A stretch of DNA of 64,000 bases from Castellaniella sp034674885 (GTDB lineage Bacteria; Pseudomonadota; Gammaproteobacteria; Burkholderiales; Burkholderiaceae_B), in assembly GCF_034674885.1 (NCBI RefSeq), contig NZ_JAUCDS010000010.1, forward strand, positions 1-64,000, in the 5' to 3' direction. Below the pieces are notes generated by a model. The model was not told the origin of the DNA and made no database searches. It was given only the letters and a program-made list of their open reading frames with translations. Each line of letters opens with the position of its first letter. The first letter of the stretch is position 1. Below, piece by piece: positions 31,409 through 39,571 of the stretch. A program made the position numbers and the translations under genes.

Positions 31409-32425
31409 ATGACTGATTTTCTGCCTCCCGTCGACTTTCCCACCGCTCGCCTGCGCCGCAACCGGCGCGACGATTTCTCGCGCCGCCTGGTGCGCGAGAA
31501 CCGCCTGTCCGTCGACGATCTGATCTATCCCGTCTTCGTCCAGGAAGGCCACAACGTGCGCGTGCCGGTGGCCTCCATGCCCGAAGTCGTGCGCCATTCC
31601 CCCGACACGCTGCTGCAGACGGCCGAAGAATGCCTGAAGCTGGGCATCCCGGTGCTGGCCCTGTTTCCGCACATCGATCCGGCGCTGAAGACGCCGGACG
31701 GCGCCGAAGCCGCCAATCCGGACGGCCTGATCCCGCGCACGGTGGCGCTGCTGAAACAGCATTTCCCCGAACTGGGCGTGCTGACCGACGTGGCGCTGGA
31801 CCCCTATACCAGCCACGGCCAGGACGGGCTGATCGACGCCGACGGCCAGCTGCTGAACGAGCCGACCGTGTCGATGCTGGTGCGCCAGGCGCTGACCCAC
31901 GCAGGCGCCGGCGTGGACATCGTCGCCCCCAGCGACATGATGGACGGGCGCATCGGCGCCGTGCGCCAGGCCCTGGACACCCACGAACTCATCCACACCC
32001 GCATCATGGCGTATTCGGCGAAATACGCCAGCGCCTTCTACGGCCCCTTCCGCGACGCGGTGGGCTCGGCCGCCAATCTGGGCGCGTCCAACAAGGCCAC
32101 CTACCAGATGGACCCGGCCAACCGCCTGGAGGCCCTGCGCGAGGTCGCCGCCGATATCCGCGAAGGCGCCGACATGGTGATGGTGAAGCCGGGCCTGCCT
32201 TATCTGGACGTGCTGCGCGAAGTCAAGAACGCCTTCGGCATGCCGACCTACGCCTACCAGGTCAGCGGCGAATACGCCATGATCAAGGCCGCAGCGGCCA
32301 ACGGCTGGCTGGACCACGACAAGGTCATGATGGAATCGCTGCTGGCCTTCAAGCGGGCGGGCGGCGACGGCATCCTGACGTACTTCGCCGTCGCAGCGGC
32401 CAAGCTGCTGAAACTGCAGGACTAG
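31409..32425 (+). CDS. hemB: Delta-aminolevulinic acid dehydratase (porphobilinogen synthase)
   Basis: 338 residues; joins two ALA molecules to porphobilinogen in heme synthesis. Schiff-base lysines K205 (SAKYASAFYG) and K260 (VMVKPGLPY). The metal loop reads DVALDPYTSHGQDG, with Asp where zinc-type enzymes have Cys, so this is the zinc-independent, Mg-type enzyme (motif seen; chemistry from family knowledge). It sits near the heme-export and cytochrome genes. Its ATG follows TTCCAGGGTTCCGAC. Confidence 0.97.
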   Translation: MTDFLPPVDFPTARLRRNRRDDFSRRLVRENRLSVDDLIYPVFVQEGHNVRVPVASMPEVVRHSPDTLLQTAEECLKLGIPVLALFPHIDPALKTPDGAEAANPDGLIPRTVALLKQHFPELGVLTDVALDPYTSHGQDGLIDADGQLLNEPTVSMLVRQALTHAGAGVDIVAPSDMMDGRIGAVRQALDTHELIHTRIMAYSAKYASAFYGPFRDAVGSAANLGASNKATYQMDPANRLEALREVAADIREGADMVMVKPGLPYLDVLREVKNAFGMPTYAYQVSGEYAMIKAAAANGWLDHDKVMMESLLAFKRAGGDGILTYFAVAAAKLLKLQD

Positions 32426-32436
32426 GTCCCGGCCCG

Positions 32437-32451
32437 CCCCGGCATCCGGGG
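32437..32451. terminator. Short hairpin between convergent hemB and serine protease genes
   Basis: CCCCGG-CAT-CCGGGG in the 52-base convergent gap. A longer 11-bp inverted repeat (GCCGTGCGACG at 32456-32466, complement at 32491-32501) runs into the protease 3' end. No T tract, so termination is uncertain. Confidence 0.4.
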
Positions 32452-32477
32452 TGCTGCCGTGCGACGCCCCGAGACGC

Positions 32478-33641
32478 TCAATGCGCGGGTCGTCGCACGG
32501 CCGGCCGCGTTCCGACCGTGACGTCCAGCGACCGGCTCCTGCCGCCGCGCAATACCTTCAGATGCGCCGTGCTGCCGGCTTTCATGGGCGCCAGGCGGTT
32601 CAGCAGATCAAAGGTATCGCGCACCGGCTGATCATCCAGCGACTGCAGGATATCGCCCACCTGGACGCCCGCCCGGGCGGCCGGCCCGCGTGGAATCACC
32701 CGGGCCACGATCACCCCCTGGTCATCCCGCAACTGAAATGCCTGGGCCAGGTCGGGGGTGATGTCCTGTGGTTCCAGCCCCAGCCAGCCGCGCTGCACGC
32801 GGCCATGTTCGATGATCTGGTCCAGGATCTGGTGCGCAGGTCCCGAGGGAATCGCAAAGCCGATGCCCAGGGATCCGCCGGTTTCGGAATAGATGGCGGT
32901 ATTGATCCCCACCAGGCGCCCCTGGGAGTCGATCAACGCTCCGCCGGAATTGCCCGGATTGATGGCTGCGTCGGTCTGGATGAAGTCCTCGTAGGTATTG
33001 ATGCCCAGGCGGTTGCGCCCCAGGGCGGACACGATGCCCTGGGTGGTGGTCTGGCCCACGCCAAAGGGGTTGCCGATGGCCAGCACCACGTCCCCCACCT
33101 TCACGGACTGTTCGGGGTCAAAGACGATGGTGGGCAGTTTGTCGAGGTCGACCTTCAGCACCGCCAGGTCGCTTTCGGGGTCCGCGCCCACCAGCCTGGC
33201 CGTGGCCTGGCGGCCGTCCTTCAGGCTGACTTCAATGGCGTCGGCGGATTCGATCACGTGGTTGTTGGTCAGGATGTAGCCGTCGGCGCGCACGATCACG
33301 CCGGACCCCAGGCTGGTGGAATTGCGCCGCTGGGTGAAGCCAGGCATGCTGCGCAACAGCTGCTGCAGGCCAGGGTCAGACGGCAGGGGGATCAGCGGGA
33401 CGTCGACGTGCTTGCGGGTGTAGACGTTGACCACGGACGGCGCGGCCCGGGCTACGGCCGGGGCGTAACTGAGGATCGCCGTCCCTGCCGCAGCGCCTGC
33501 ACCCGAGGTCGGCAGGACGGTCGAACCGGCAGATGGAACGTCCTGGCCAGACAGCCAGCCCGGCCGCAGCGTGGACACCAGAAACAGGGCGCCCAGGCAC
33601 ACCGTGACGGTCTGGGTGAAAATCAGCCACAATCGTCTCAT
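32478..33641 (-). CDS. Membrane-anchored S1C serine protease, DegS/DegQ (HtrA)-like
   Basis: 387 residues from ATG 33641 (MRRLWLIFTQ). A single N-terminal anchor helix (about 5-24), trypsin-like domain with triad H128 (TNNHVIES), D158 (ESDLAVL) and S232 (NPGNSGGAL), then one PDZ domain (about 275-370). One PDZ and a non-cleaved anchor make it more DegS-like than DegP-like; it probably does periplasmic quality control or envelope-stress signalling. The family name is certain, the exact paralogue not. Divergent from the Nif3-like gene; only 31 bases separate the starts. Confidence 0.9.
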   Translation of the reverse strand: MRRLWLIFTQTVTVCLGALFLVSTLRPGWLSGQDVPSAGSTVLPTSGAGAAAGTAILSYAPAVARAAPSVVNVYTRKHVDVPLIPLPSDPGLQQLLRSMPGFTQRRNSTSLGSGVIVRADGYILTNNHVIESADAIEVSLKDGRQATARLVGADPESDLAVLKVDLDKLPTIVFDPEQSVKVGDVVLAIGNPFGVGQTTTQGIVSALGRNRLGINTYEDFIQTDAAINPGNSGGALIDSQGRLVGINTAIYSETGGSLGIGFAIPSGPAHQILDQIIEHGRVQRGWLGLEPQDITPDLAQAFQLRDDQGVIVARVIPRGPAARAGVQVGDILQSLDDQPVRDTFDLLNRLAPMKAGSTAHLKVLRGGRSRSLDVTVGTRPAVRRPAH

Positions 33642-33672
33642 TGATACAGACTCCGGGCGATACCGCCGCAAA

Positions 33673-34467
33673 ATGGACATACCCGCAATGAAACCACAGA
33701 TTTCCCGCCAGGAATTGGAAAGTTGGCTGAGCAGCACGCTGCATCCCGAACGCTTCAAGGACTACTGTCCCAATGGGCTGCAGGTCGAGGGCCGCGCCGA
33801 GATCCGCCATATCGTCACGGGCGTGACGGCGTCCCAGGCGCTGATCGAGGCGGCAGTGGCGCGCGGCGCCGATGCGATCCTGGTGCACCACGGCTGGTTC
33901 TGGAAGAACGAGGACCCCTGCATTCGCGGCCCGAAGCACCGGCGGCTGTCGGCGCTATTGGCCCAGGGCATCAATCTGTTCGCCTACCACCTGCCGCTGG
34001 ACGCGCACCCGGAATGGGGCAATAACGCGCAGTTGGCGCGGGTGATGGATTGGACACCCGAAATTCAACCGGATGGCACGCCACGCCGCTGCGGGCCGGA
34101 AAATCTGGTCTGGCTGGGGACGCCGGCCTGGGACTGCACGGTGGGCGAGCTGGCGACCGATATTGCGCAACGGCTGGGCCGCAAGCCGATGGTGATCGGC
34201 GAACTGGGCCATATGGTGCGTCGGCTGGCGTGGTGCACGGGAGCGGCCCAGGGGATGATGGACGCGGCGCTGGCGGCGGGGGCGGACTGTTATGTCAGCG
34301 GGGAGATCTCCGAGCCGACGGTGCATCTGGCGCGGGAGACGGGCAGTGCCTACATCAGCGCGGGGCATCATGCTACGGAGCGCTATGGGGTGCAGGCGTT
34401 GGGGGCGGCGATCGAGGCGCAGTTCGGGGTTCGCTGCACGTTCGTGGATATTGATAATCCGGTTTGA
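33673..34467 (+). CDS. Nif3-like dinuclear metal-centre protein (YbgI family)
   Basis: 264 residues from ATG 33673 (MDIPAMKPQISR); ATG 33688 is an equally good start and neither has a clear ribosome site. Family signatures: NGLQVEG, GVTASQALIEAA, DAILVHHGWFW, AYHLPLDAHPEWGNN and, near the end, TGAAQGMMDAALAAGADCYVSGE and GHHATERYGV (each given as a fragment). The His and Asp residues in these match the two-metal site. YbgI/Nif3 is conserved but of unclear function, with roles in GTP cyclohydrolase I type 2 or DNA repair proposed. Not an operon with mscL, which reads the other way. Confidence 0.87.
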   Translation: MDIPAMKPQISRQELESWLSSTLHPERFKDYCPNGLQVEGRAEIRHIVTGVTASQALIEAAVARGADAILVHHGWFWKNEDPCIRGPKHRRLSALLAQGINLFAYHLPLDAHPEWGNNAQLARVMDWTPEIQPDGTPRRCGPENLVWLGTPAWDCTVGELATDIAQRLGRKPMVIGELGHMVRRLAWCTGAAQGMMDAALAAGADCYVSGEISEPTVHLARETGSAYISAGHHATERYGVQALGAAIEAQFGVRCTFVDIDNPV

Positions 34468-34493
34468 GGGTGCTTGCGGGAGGGTGCTTGCGG
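34466..34493. repeat. Two tandem 14-bp repeats at the 3' end of the Nif3-like gene
   Basis: GAGGGTGCTTGCGG occurs twice in a row (34466-34479, 34480-34493). The first copy overlaps the TGA stop codon. Confidence 0.7.
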
Positions 34494-34788
34494 GAGATCG
34501 TTTGTGTGAGATCTCATCGTCGCGCCCAGGGGCTTGCCGGCCCCGGTCGCGATTTGGCGGCTGCGCCGGACGTGGACGAGTAAGCTCCAACAGGGCCGGC
34601 AAGCCCCTGGGCACGACGATTGACGCACATTGGGGCGCTGCTGGTGCTGGTTGGGGGCAGCGAGAAGCAGAGGGCGGAAGATGAGTTCCTTCCGGCCCCT
34701 GCCGGCGTGTGGATTGGTGCCAACCGGCGGGGGCAGCGGTGTGCGCCTGCCAGCGCGCCCATCATGGAGACGCTGGCTGCACGGGTCG
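34468..34788. other. Non-coding gap of 321 bases between convergent Nif3-like and mscL genes
   Basis: It holds a 14-bp tandem repeat and a 28-bp inverted repeat (separate entries). I see no credible coding frame; the rest (34621-34788) is G-rich and featureless, with no T-tract terminator for either gene. Confidence 0.7.
34516..34620. repeat. Large inverted repeat, 28-bp arms, 49-base loop
   Basis: Left arm 34516-34543 begins ATCGTCGCGCCCAGGGGCTT; the right arm 34593-34620 is its reverse complement with one C/T difference. Such long near-perfect arms around a short unrelated loop resemble REPIN/MITE-type intergenic elements. It could also act as a structural terminator for the two converging genes. 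Confidence 0.85.
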
Positions 34789-35241
34789 CTATTTCTTCAA
34801 GGAATCGCGGATTTCGCGCAGCAGGGCGATGTCTTCGGGGGTGGCGGGGGCCTCGGCGGGCGGGGGGGGTGCTTCCAGGCGGCGGCGGGCGTTGTTCACC
34901 ATTTTCACCAGGATGAAGACCACCAGGGCCAGCAGGATGAAGTTGACGAAGATGGTCAGGAAATGGCCCCAGGCGAAGACGACGGCGCCGGCCTTGGTGA
35001 GTTCGGCGGCGGTCATGGCGCCGGCGTAGCCGGCGGGCAGGCGCAGGACCCAGAACAGGTTGTCGAAATTGACCTGGCCGCCCAGGATGAAGTTGATGAC
35101 CGGCATGACCAGGTCATTGACGATGGAATCGATGATCTTGCCGAAGGCGCCACCGATGATGACCCCGATCGCCAGGTCCATCATGTTGCCTTTGACGGCA
35201 AATTCCTGGAATTCCTTGATGAAACCACGTGCTCCGGCCAT
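34789..35241 (-). CDS. mscL: Large-conductance mechanosensitive channel
   Basis: 150 residues from ATG 35241, seven bases after AAGGAGA. The N-terminus GFIKEFQEFAVKGNMMDLAI and GVIIGGAFGKIIDSIVNDLV are the conserved first helices; a second helix (FLTIFVNFILLALVVFILV) and a charged C-terminal bundle with a Pro-rich linker follow. It opens under membrane tension to release solutes on osmotic downshock. Divergent from petABC. Confidence 0.96.
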   Translation of the reverse strand: MAGARGFIKEFQEFAVKGNMMDLAIGVIIGGAFGKIIDSIVNDLVMPVINFILGGQVNFDNLFWVLRLPAGYAGAMTAAELTKAGAVVFAWGHFLTIFVNFILLALVVFILVKMVNNARRRLEAPPPPAEAPATPEDIALLREIRDSLKK

Positions 35242-35260
35242 GTTGCGTGTCTCCTTGGCA

Positions 35261-35288
35261 TTTACCCCATTGGTCGTAACGCTATAAT
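35261..35288 (+). promoter_or_regulatory. Probable sigma-70 promoter of petABC
   Basis: TTTACC (35261-35266), 16-base spacer, perfect -10 TATAAT (35283-35288). Predicted transcript start near 35295, giving a ~110-base leader before petA that contains a CCGCCC-GCT-GGGCGG hairpin. The same AT patch could serve mscL in the other direction. Confidence 0.6.
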
Positions 35289-35406
35289 ACGCGGTTGAAG
35301 ACCTCCGTGGAATGCGTCGGCAGGGCCTGGTTGGCCGCCGTAGCCCACGCGTACGCAGATTATTGTCAAACCGCTCCGCCCGCTGGGCGGCTATCAGGGA
35401 TAACAA

Positions 35407-36054
35407 ATGAGTCAGAATCCGACACAGTCCGACGAGCAGGGCGCAGTCGACCCGAACCTGCCCCCCGATCCTTCTCGACGCTTCTGGGTGGCTTCGGCCT
35501 GTACCCTGGGCGGGGTGGCTGGCGTTGCGGCGGCGGTTCCGTTGGTCGGATCGTTTGCCCCGTCGGAAAAGGCAAAGGCGGCTGGCGCGCCGGTCGAGGC
35601 CGACATCTCGGCTCTGCCTGAAGGCCAGATGATGGTCGTCGAATGGCGCGGCAAGCCGATCTGGATCGTGCGCCGCACAAAGGCCGAACTCGAAGCCCTG
35701 CCCAAACACGACGCTGAACTCGCCGACCCCCAGTCCAAGCGCCCCGGTTTCACACCGGCGTTCGCCGAAAACGAATGGCGCTCGCGCAAGCCCGAATATT
35801 TCATCTGCATCGGTATCTGCACCCATCTGGGCTGCTCGCCGACCGCCCATCTTCAGCCAGGCGCCCAGCCGGGCCTGCCCAACGATTGGCCAGGCGGCTG
35901 GCTGTGCCCCTGCCACGGCTCCACTTTCGACCTGGCCGGCCGCGTGTTCAAGAACAAACCCGCGCCGGACAATCTCGAAGTCCCGCCCTACGCGTTTTCT
36001 CCCGACGGGTCACACGTCATGATCGGGGTAGACGAATACCCCAACAAGGCCTGA
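35407..36054 (+). CDS. petA: Ubiquinol-cytochrome c reductase Rieske iron-sulfur subunit
   Basis: 215 residues. A twin-Arg-like start (SRRFWVASACTLGG) leads into the single membrane anchor (about 27-49). The 2Fe-2S ligands are C138-T-H140-LG-C143 and C167-P-C169-H170-GS, with C143/C169 the usual disulfide. It takes electrons from ubiquinol in the bc1 complex. GGATAAC precedes the ATG. First gene of petA-petB-petC with a 44-base gap to petB. Confidence 0.97.
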   Translation: MSQNPTQSDEQGAVDPNLPPDPSRRFWVASACTLGGVAGVAAAVPLVGSFAPSEKAKAAGAPVEADISALPEGQMMVVEWRGKPIWIVRRTKAELEALPKHDAELADPQSKRPGFTPAFAENEWRSRKPEYFICIGICTHLGCSPTAHLQPGAQPGLPNDWPGGWLCPCHGSTFDLAGRVFKNKPAPDNLEVPPYAFSPDGSHVMIGVDEYPNKA

Positions 36055-36098
36055 TGAACGCGCTGTTCATCTTTTCGTGATACTGATAGGAGCCGTTC

Positions 36099-37484
36099 AT
36101 GGCCGAAAATAATGTCGAGACGACCGGGTTGCTGGGCTGGGTAGACCGCCGCTTCCCCCTGAGCAAAATGTTCAAAGAGCATATGTCCGAATACTATGCT
36201 CCGAAAAACTTCAATTTCTGGTATTTCTTCGGGTCGCTGGCGCTGCTGGTGCTGGTGATCCAGGTCGTCACCGGGATCTTCCTGGTGATGAACTACAAGC
36301 CCGACGCGCGCTTCGCCTTCGAGTCCGTCGAATACATCATGCGCGAAGTGCCGGGCGGCTGGTTCATCCGCTACATGCACTCCACCGGCGCCTCGATGTT
36401 CTTCATCGTGGTCTATCTGCACATGCTGCGCGGCCTGTTCTACGGCTCCTACCGCAAGCCGCGCGAACTGGTCTGGATCTTCGGCGTGGGCATCTTCCTG
36501 TGCCTGATGGGCGAGGCCTTCTTCGGCTACCTGCTGCCCTGGGGCCAGATGTCCTACTGGGGCGCCCAGGTGATCGTGAACCTGTTCTCCGCCATCCCGT
36601 TCATCGGTCCCGACCTGTCCCTGTGGATCCGCGGCGACTACGTCGTGTCCGATGCCACGCTGAACCGCTTCTTCTCGTTCCACGTGATCGCGATCCCGCT
36701 GGTGCTGATCGGCCTGGTCGTGGCGCACATCATCGCCTTGCACGAGGTGGGCTCCAACAATCCCGACGGCGTGGAAATCAAACAGGGTCCCAAAGACAAA
36801 TACGGGCGTCCTGTCGACGGCATCCCCTTCCACCCCTACTATTCCGTGCATGACATCGTGGGCGTGGCGGGCTTCCTGATCGTCTTCGCGGCCATCATCT
36901 TCTTCGGCCCCGAAATGGGCGGCTACTTCCTGGAATACAACAACTTCATCCCGGCCGACCCGCTGAAGACCCCGCCGCACATCGCGCCGGTCTGGTATTT
37001 CACGCCGTTCTACACCATGCTGCGCGCCACCACCAGCGACTTCACCTGGGTCCTGTCGGCTGCTGCCGCCGTGGCTGCCGTGGCGCTGTTCGCAAAGGGC
37101 AAACTCTCGGGTATCTGGCGCCTGGCCATCCCGGCCATCCTGATCGTCGTGGCCATCCTGATGAAGACCCTGGATGCGAAGTTCTGGGGCGTGGTGTCCA
37201 TGGGCGGCGCCGTGGTCATCCTGTTCTTCCTGCCCTGGCTGGATCATTCCCCGGTGAAATCGATCCGCTACCGTCCGTCGTGGCATAAGTTCCTGTATGG
37301 CGTCTTCATCGTCAACTTCCTGATCCTGGGCTGGCTGGGCACGCAACCTGTGACCCCGACCTTCACCCTGATGGGTCAGATCTGCACGGTGATCTACCTG
37401 GCGTTCTTCCTGCTGATGCCTGTCTGGAGCCGCCTTGGCACGTTCAAGCCGGTCCCCGACCGCGTTACGTTCCGCGCTCACTAA
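36099..37484 (+). CDS. petB: Ubiquinol-cytochrome c reductase cytochrome b subunit
   Basis: 461 residues, longer than the ~380-430 of most bc1 cytochrome b proteins because of extra C-terminal helices. Seen: the heme-binding helices with paired His (YMHSTGASMFFIVVYLHMLRG split as YMHSTGASMF and YLHMLRG; FHVIAIPL and VAHIIALHEVG), the PEWY-equivalent region APVWYFTPFYTMLR and GYLLPWGQMSYWGA. Two b hemes carry electrons across the membrane in the Q cycle. GATAGGAGCCGTTC precedes the ATG. Confidence 0.97.
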   Translation: MAENNVETTGLLGWVDRRFPLSKMFKEHMSEYYAPKNFNFWYFFGSLALLVLVIQVVTGIFLVMNYKPDARFAFESVEYIMREVPGGWFIRYMHSTGASMFFIVVYLHMLRGLFYGSYRKPRELVWIFGVGIFLCLMGEAFFGYLLPWGQMSYWGAQVIVNLFSAIPFIGPDLSLWIRGDYVVSDATLNRFFSFHVIAIPLVLIGLVVAHIIALHEVGSNNPDGVEIKQGPKDKYGRPVDGIPFHPYYSVHDIVGVAGFLIVFAAIIFFGPEMGGYFLEYNNFIPADPLKTPPHIAPVWYFTPFYTMLRATTSDFTWVLSAAAAVAAVALFAKGKLSGIWRLAIPAILIVVAILMKTLDAKFWGVVSMGGAVVILFFLPWLDHSPVKSIRYRPSWHKFLYGVFIVNFLILGWLGTQPVTPTFTLMGQICTVIYLAFFLLMPVWSRLGTFKPVPDRVTFRAH

Positions 37485-37514
37485 TGGCCCATCACTGACT
37501 GCTACGGAAAGATC

Positions 37515-38363
37515 ATGATCAAAAAACTGCTCGGTGCCCTGGCCCTTTCCCTGACCTGCACGCTGACCTTCGCCGCCGAAGGCGGTGTGCACCTGGATCG
37601 CGCCCCCGACCGCATCACCGACCTGGCTGCCCTGCAAAACGGCGCCAAACTGTTCGTCAACTACTGCCTGAACTGTCACAGCGCCAGCTCCATGCGCTAC
37701 AACAAACTCATGGACCTGGGCCTGACGGAAGCCGAAATCAAGAAAAACCTGCTGTTCTCGCGCGACAAGGTCGGCGATCTGATGACGATCTCCATGACCC
37801 CCGAAGACGGCAAGAAATGGTTTGGCGCCGCGCCTCCGGACCTGTCCGTGATCGCCCGCGCGAAAAACAGCAACTTCGGCCCCTCGGGCGTAGACTACAT
37901 CTACACGTACCTGCGCAGCTTCTACCGCGACTCCACGAAGAAGACCGGCTGGGACAACACCGTGTTCCCCAGCGTCGCCATGCCCAACGTGCTCTGGCAA
38001 CTCGAAGGCCCGCGCAGCTACACCCGCGTCCAGGTCCACGAAGTGTCCGACGACAAGGGCGCCGCCCACTGGACGCGCACCACCACGGTGTTCGACGACT
38101 CCGGCATCCCCACCGTCAAGAACGAAGCCATGCCCGGCTACGAGGGCGAATCCTCCGTGTCCGGACGCTTTGATTCGGCCGACGCCAAGACCTTCAGCCA
38201 GTTCGAAAGCAACGTGGCCGACCTCAGCAACTTCCTGGGCTGGATGGCGGAACCCGGCCAGCTGATACGCAAGCAGATCGGCGTCTGGGTGATGCTGTTC
38301 CTGTTCCTGTTCCTGTTCGTGGCCATCCGCATGAACCACGCCTACTGGAAGCATGTCCGGTAA
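37515..38363 (+). CDS. petC: Ubiquinol-cytochrome c reductase cytochrome c1 subunit
   Basis: 282 residues with a signal peptide (MIKKLLGALALSLTCTLTFA). Heme site C51-LN-C54-H55 followed by SASSMRYNKL, and a C-terminal anchor (WVMLFLFLFLFVAIRM) ending in HAYWKHVR. It accepts electrons from the Rieske protein and passes them to soluble cytochrome c, here possibly cytochrome c4. Last gene of petABC; a UUCG-loop hairpin follows. Confidence 0.96.
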   Translation: MIKKLLGALALSLTCTLTFAAEGGVHLDRAPDRITDLAALQNGAKLFVNYCLNCHSASSMRYNKLMDLGLTEAEIKKNLLFSRDKVGDLMTISMTPEDGKKWFGAAPPDLSVIARAKNSNFGPSGVDYIYTYLRSFYRDSTKKTGWDNTVFPSVAMPNVLWQLEGPRSYTRVQVHEVSDDKGAAHWTRTTTVFDDSGIPTVKNEAMPGYEGESSVSGRFDSADAKTFSQFESNVADLSNFLGWMAEPGQLIRKQIGVWVMLFLFLFLFVAIRMNHAYWKHVR

Positions 38364-38367
38364 ACCG

Positions 38368-38398
38368 TGCGCCCTTCGGGGCGCATCCCCTGCTTTTT
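38368..38398 (+). terminator. UUCG-tetraloop terminator after petABC
   Basis: TGCGCCC-TTCG-GGGCGCA (38368-38385) followed by TCCCCTGCTTTTT. The T run is offset by eight bases, so termination may be partial and allow some readthrough into sspA. Confidence 0.65.
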
Positions 38399-38417
38399 CT
38401 GTATTGGAATCCACGAC

Positions 38418-39026
38418 ATGATGGTGCTCTATTCCGGGACGACCTGCCCCTTTTCGCAACGCTGCCGCTTCGTGCTGTTCGAAAAAGGCATGGACTTCGA
38501 AATCCGCGATATCGACCTGTACAACAAACCGGAAGACATCGCGGTCATGAACCCCTACGGCCAGGTGCCGATCCTGGTGGAACGCGACCTGGTCCTGTAC
38601 GAGTCGAACATCATCAACGAGTACATCGACGAGCGCTTCCCGCATCCCCAGCTGATGCCGGCCGACCCGATCATGCGCGCCCGCACGCGCCTGTTCCTGT
38701 ACAACTTCGAGAAAGAACTGTTCGTCCACGTGTCGACGCTGGAAAACCGCAACATCACGGATGAAAAAACCCGTGACGTCGCCCGCGCCAACATCCGCGA
38801 CCGGCTGGCTCAGCTGGCCCCGCTGCTGGTGAAGAACAAGTTCATGCTGGGCGACGAGTTCTCGATGCTGGACGTGGCCGTGGCCCCCTTGCTATGGCGC
38901 CTGGCCCACTACGGCATCGAACTGCCGAAAAGCGCAGCCCCGATCCAGAAGTACGCCGAGCGCCTGTTCTCCCGCCCCGCCTACATCGAAGCCCTGACGC
39001 CTTCCGAAAAGGTCATGCGCCGCTGA
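38418..39026 (+). CDS. sspA: Stringent starvation protein A (glutathione S-transferase fold)
   Basis: 202 residues from ATG 38418 (MMVLYSGTTCPFSQRCRF); the frame extends 17 codons upstream into the petC terminator. Thioredoxin-like N-terminal half (TTCPFSQRCR, NPYGQVPILV, YESNIINEYIDERFP) and an all-helical C-terminal half with the SspA surface PHPQLMP. It binds RNA polymerase and modulates transcription in stress (family knowledge). sspB starts one base after its stop, so they are co-translated; the order petABC-sspAB is standard in betaproteobacteria. Confidence 0.94.
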   Translation: MMVLYSGTTCPFSQRCRFVLFEKGMDFEIRDIDLYNKPEDIAVMNPYGQVPILVERDLVLYESNIINEYIDERFPHPQLMPADPIMRARTRLFLYNFEKELFVHVSTLENRNITDEKTRDVARANIRDRLAQLAPLLVKNKFMLGDEFSMLDVAVAPLLWRLAHYGIELPKSAAPIQKYAERLFSRPAYIEALTPSEKVMRR

Positions 39027-39027
39027 T

Positions 39028-39459
39028 ATGCAGGAAACCTCGACCAAACCGTACCTGATCCGTGCACTGCACGAATGGTGCACGGACAACGGCTACACGC
39101 CCTATCTGGTCGTCACGGTGGATGCCAACACGGTCGTGCCCGCCGCGCATGTGCACGACGGGCAGATCACGCTGAACGTCAGCCACCTGGCCACCAACCG
39201 ACTGACGCTGGGCAACGAATACATCGAATTCGAATCCCGATTCAACGGCGCAGTCGAGCATCTGTTCATCCCGGTGGCGGCGGTTTCGGCGGTCTACGCC
39301 CGGGAAACCGGCGCCGGCATGGGCTTCGAGGTCGTAGCCTCCCAGCCCTACCCGGGTGGCGGCGATGCAGCCCCCGAGACTGCCTCTACGGCCTTGGCAC
39401 CGGACGACACTCCCCCCTCCGGGGGCCCCAAGCCGTCCCATCTGAAGATCGTCAAATAA
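39028..39459 (+). CDS. sspB: ClpXP protease specificity-enhancing factor SspB
   Basis: 143 residues. The N-terminal domain binds ssrA tags (KPYLIRALHEWCTDNGYTPY, LVVTV, INV-type strand ITLNVSHLA, FESRFNG), followed by a flexible Pro-rich linker and the short C-terminal tail GPKPSHLKIVK that docks on ClpX. It delivers tagged peptides to ClpXP. One base after sspA; its stop sits at the edge of a hairpin terminator that leads into tRNA-Thr. Confidence 0.95.
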   Translation: MQETSTKPYLIRALHEWCTDNGYTPYLVVTVDANTVVPAAHVHDGQITLNVSHLATNRLTLGNEYIEFESRFNGAVEHLFIPVAAVSAVYARETGAGMGFEVVASQPYPGGGDAAPETASTALAPDDTPPSGGPKPSHLKIVK

Positions 39460-39489
39460 GACCGCCGTTCCTGTAGAATGGCGGTCTTT
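39458..39489 (+). terminator. sspB terminator whose loop carries the tRNA-Thr -10 box
   Basis: AAGACCGCC (39458-39466) pairs perfectly with GGCGGTCTT (39480-39488) and is followed by T's. The 13-base loop contains TAGAAT (39474-39479), correctly placed as -10 for the tRNA that starts at 39491; a weak -35 (GTCAAA, 39451-39456) lies 17 bases before it. The right arm would then form the start of the tRNA leader. Confidence 0.7.
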
Positions 39490-39490
39490 C

Positions 39491-39566
39491 GCCGGCTTAG
39501 CTCAGTTGGTAGAGCAGCTCACTTGTAATGAGAAGGTCGAGGGTTCGATTCCTTTAGCCGGCACCA
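39491..39566 (+). tRNA. tRNA-Thr (anticodon TGT)
   Basis: 76 bases including an encoded CCA. Acceptor arm GCCGGCT pairs with AGCCGGC, the D arm is GCTC-AGTTGGTAGA-GAGC type, anticodon loop CTTGTAA with anticodon TGT reads ACA codons, and the T arm holds GGTTCGATT. It follows sspB by 31 bases and is convergent with the PhoX gene, which ends six bases beyond. Confidence 0.97.
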
Positions 39567-39571
39567 AAAAT

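Noticed and set aside
35988..38729. A 913-codon minus-strand frame opposite petB-petC-sspA
   Set aside because: Antisense to three textbook genes; residue content (His, Asp, Gln, Val-rich) is typical of shadow frames.
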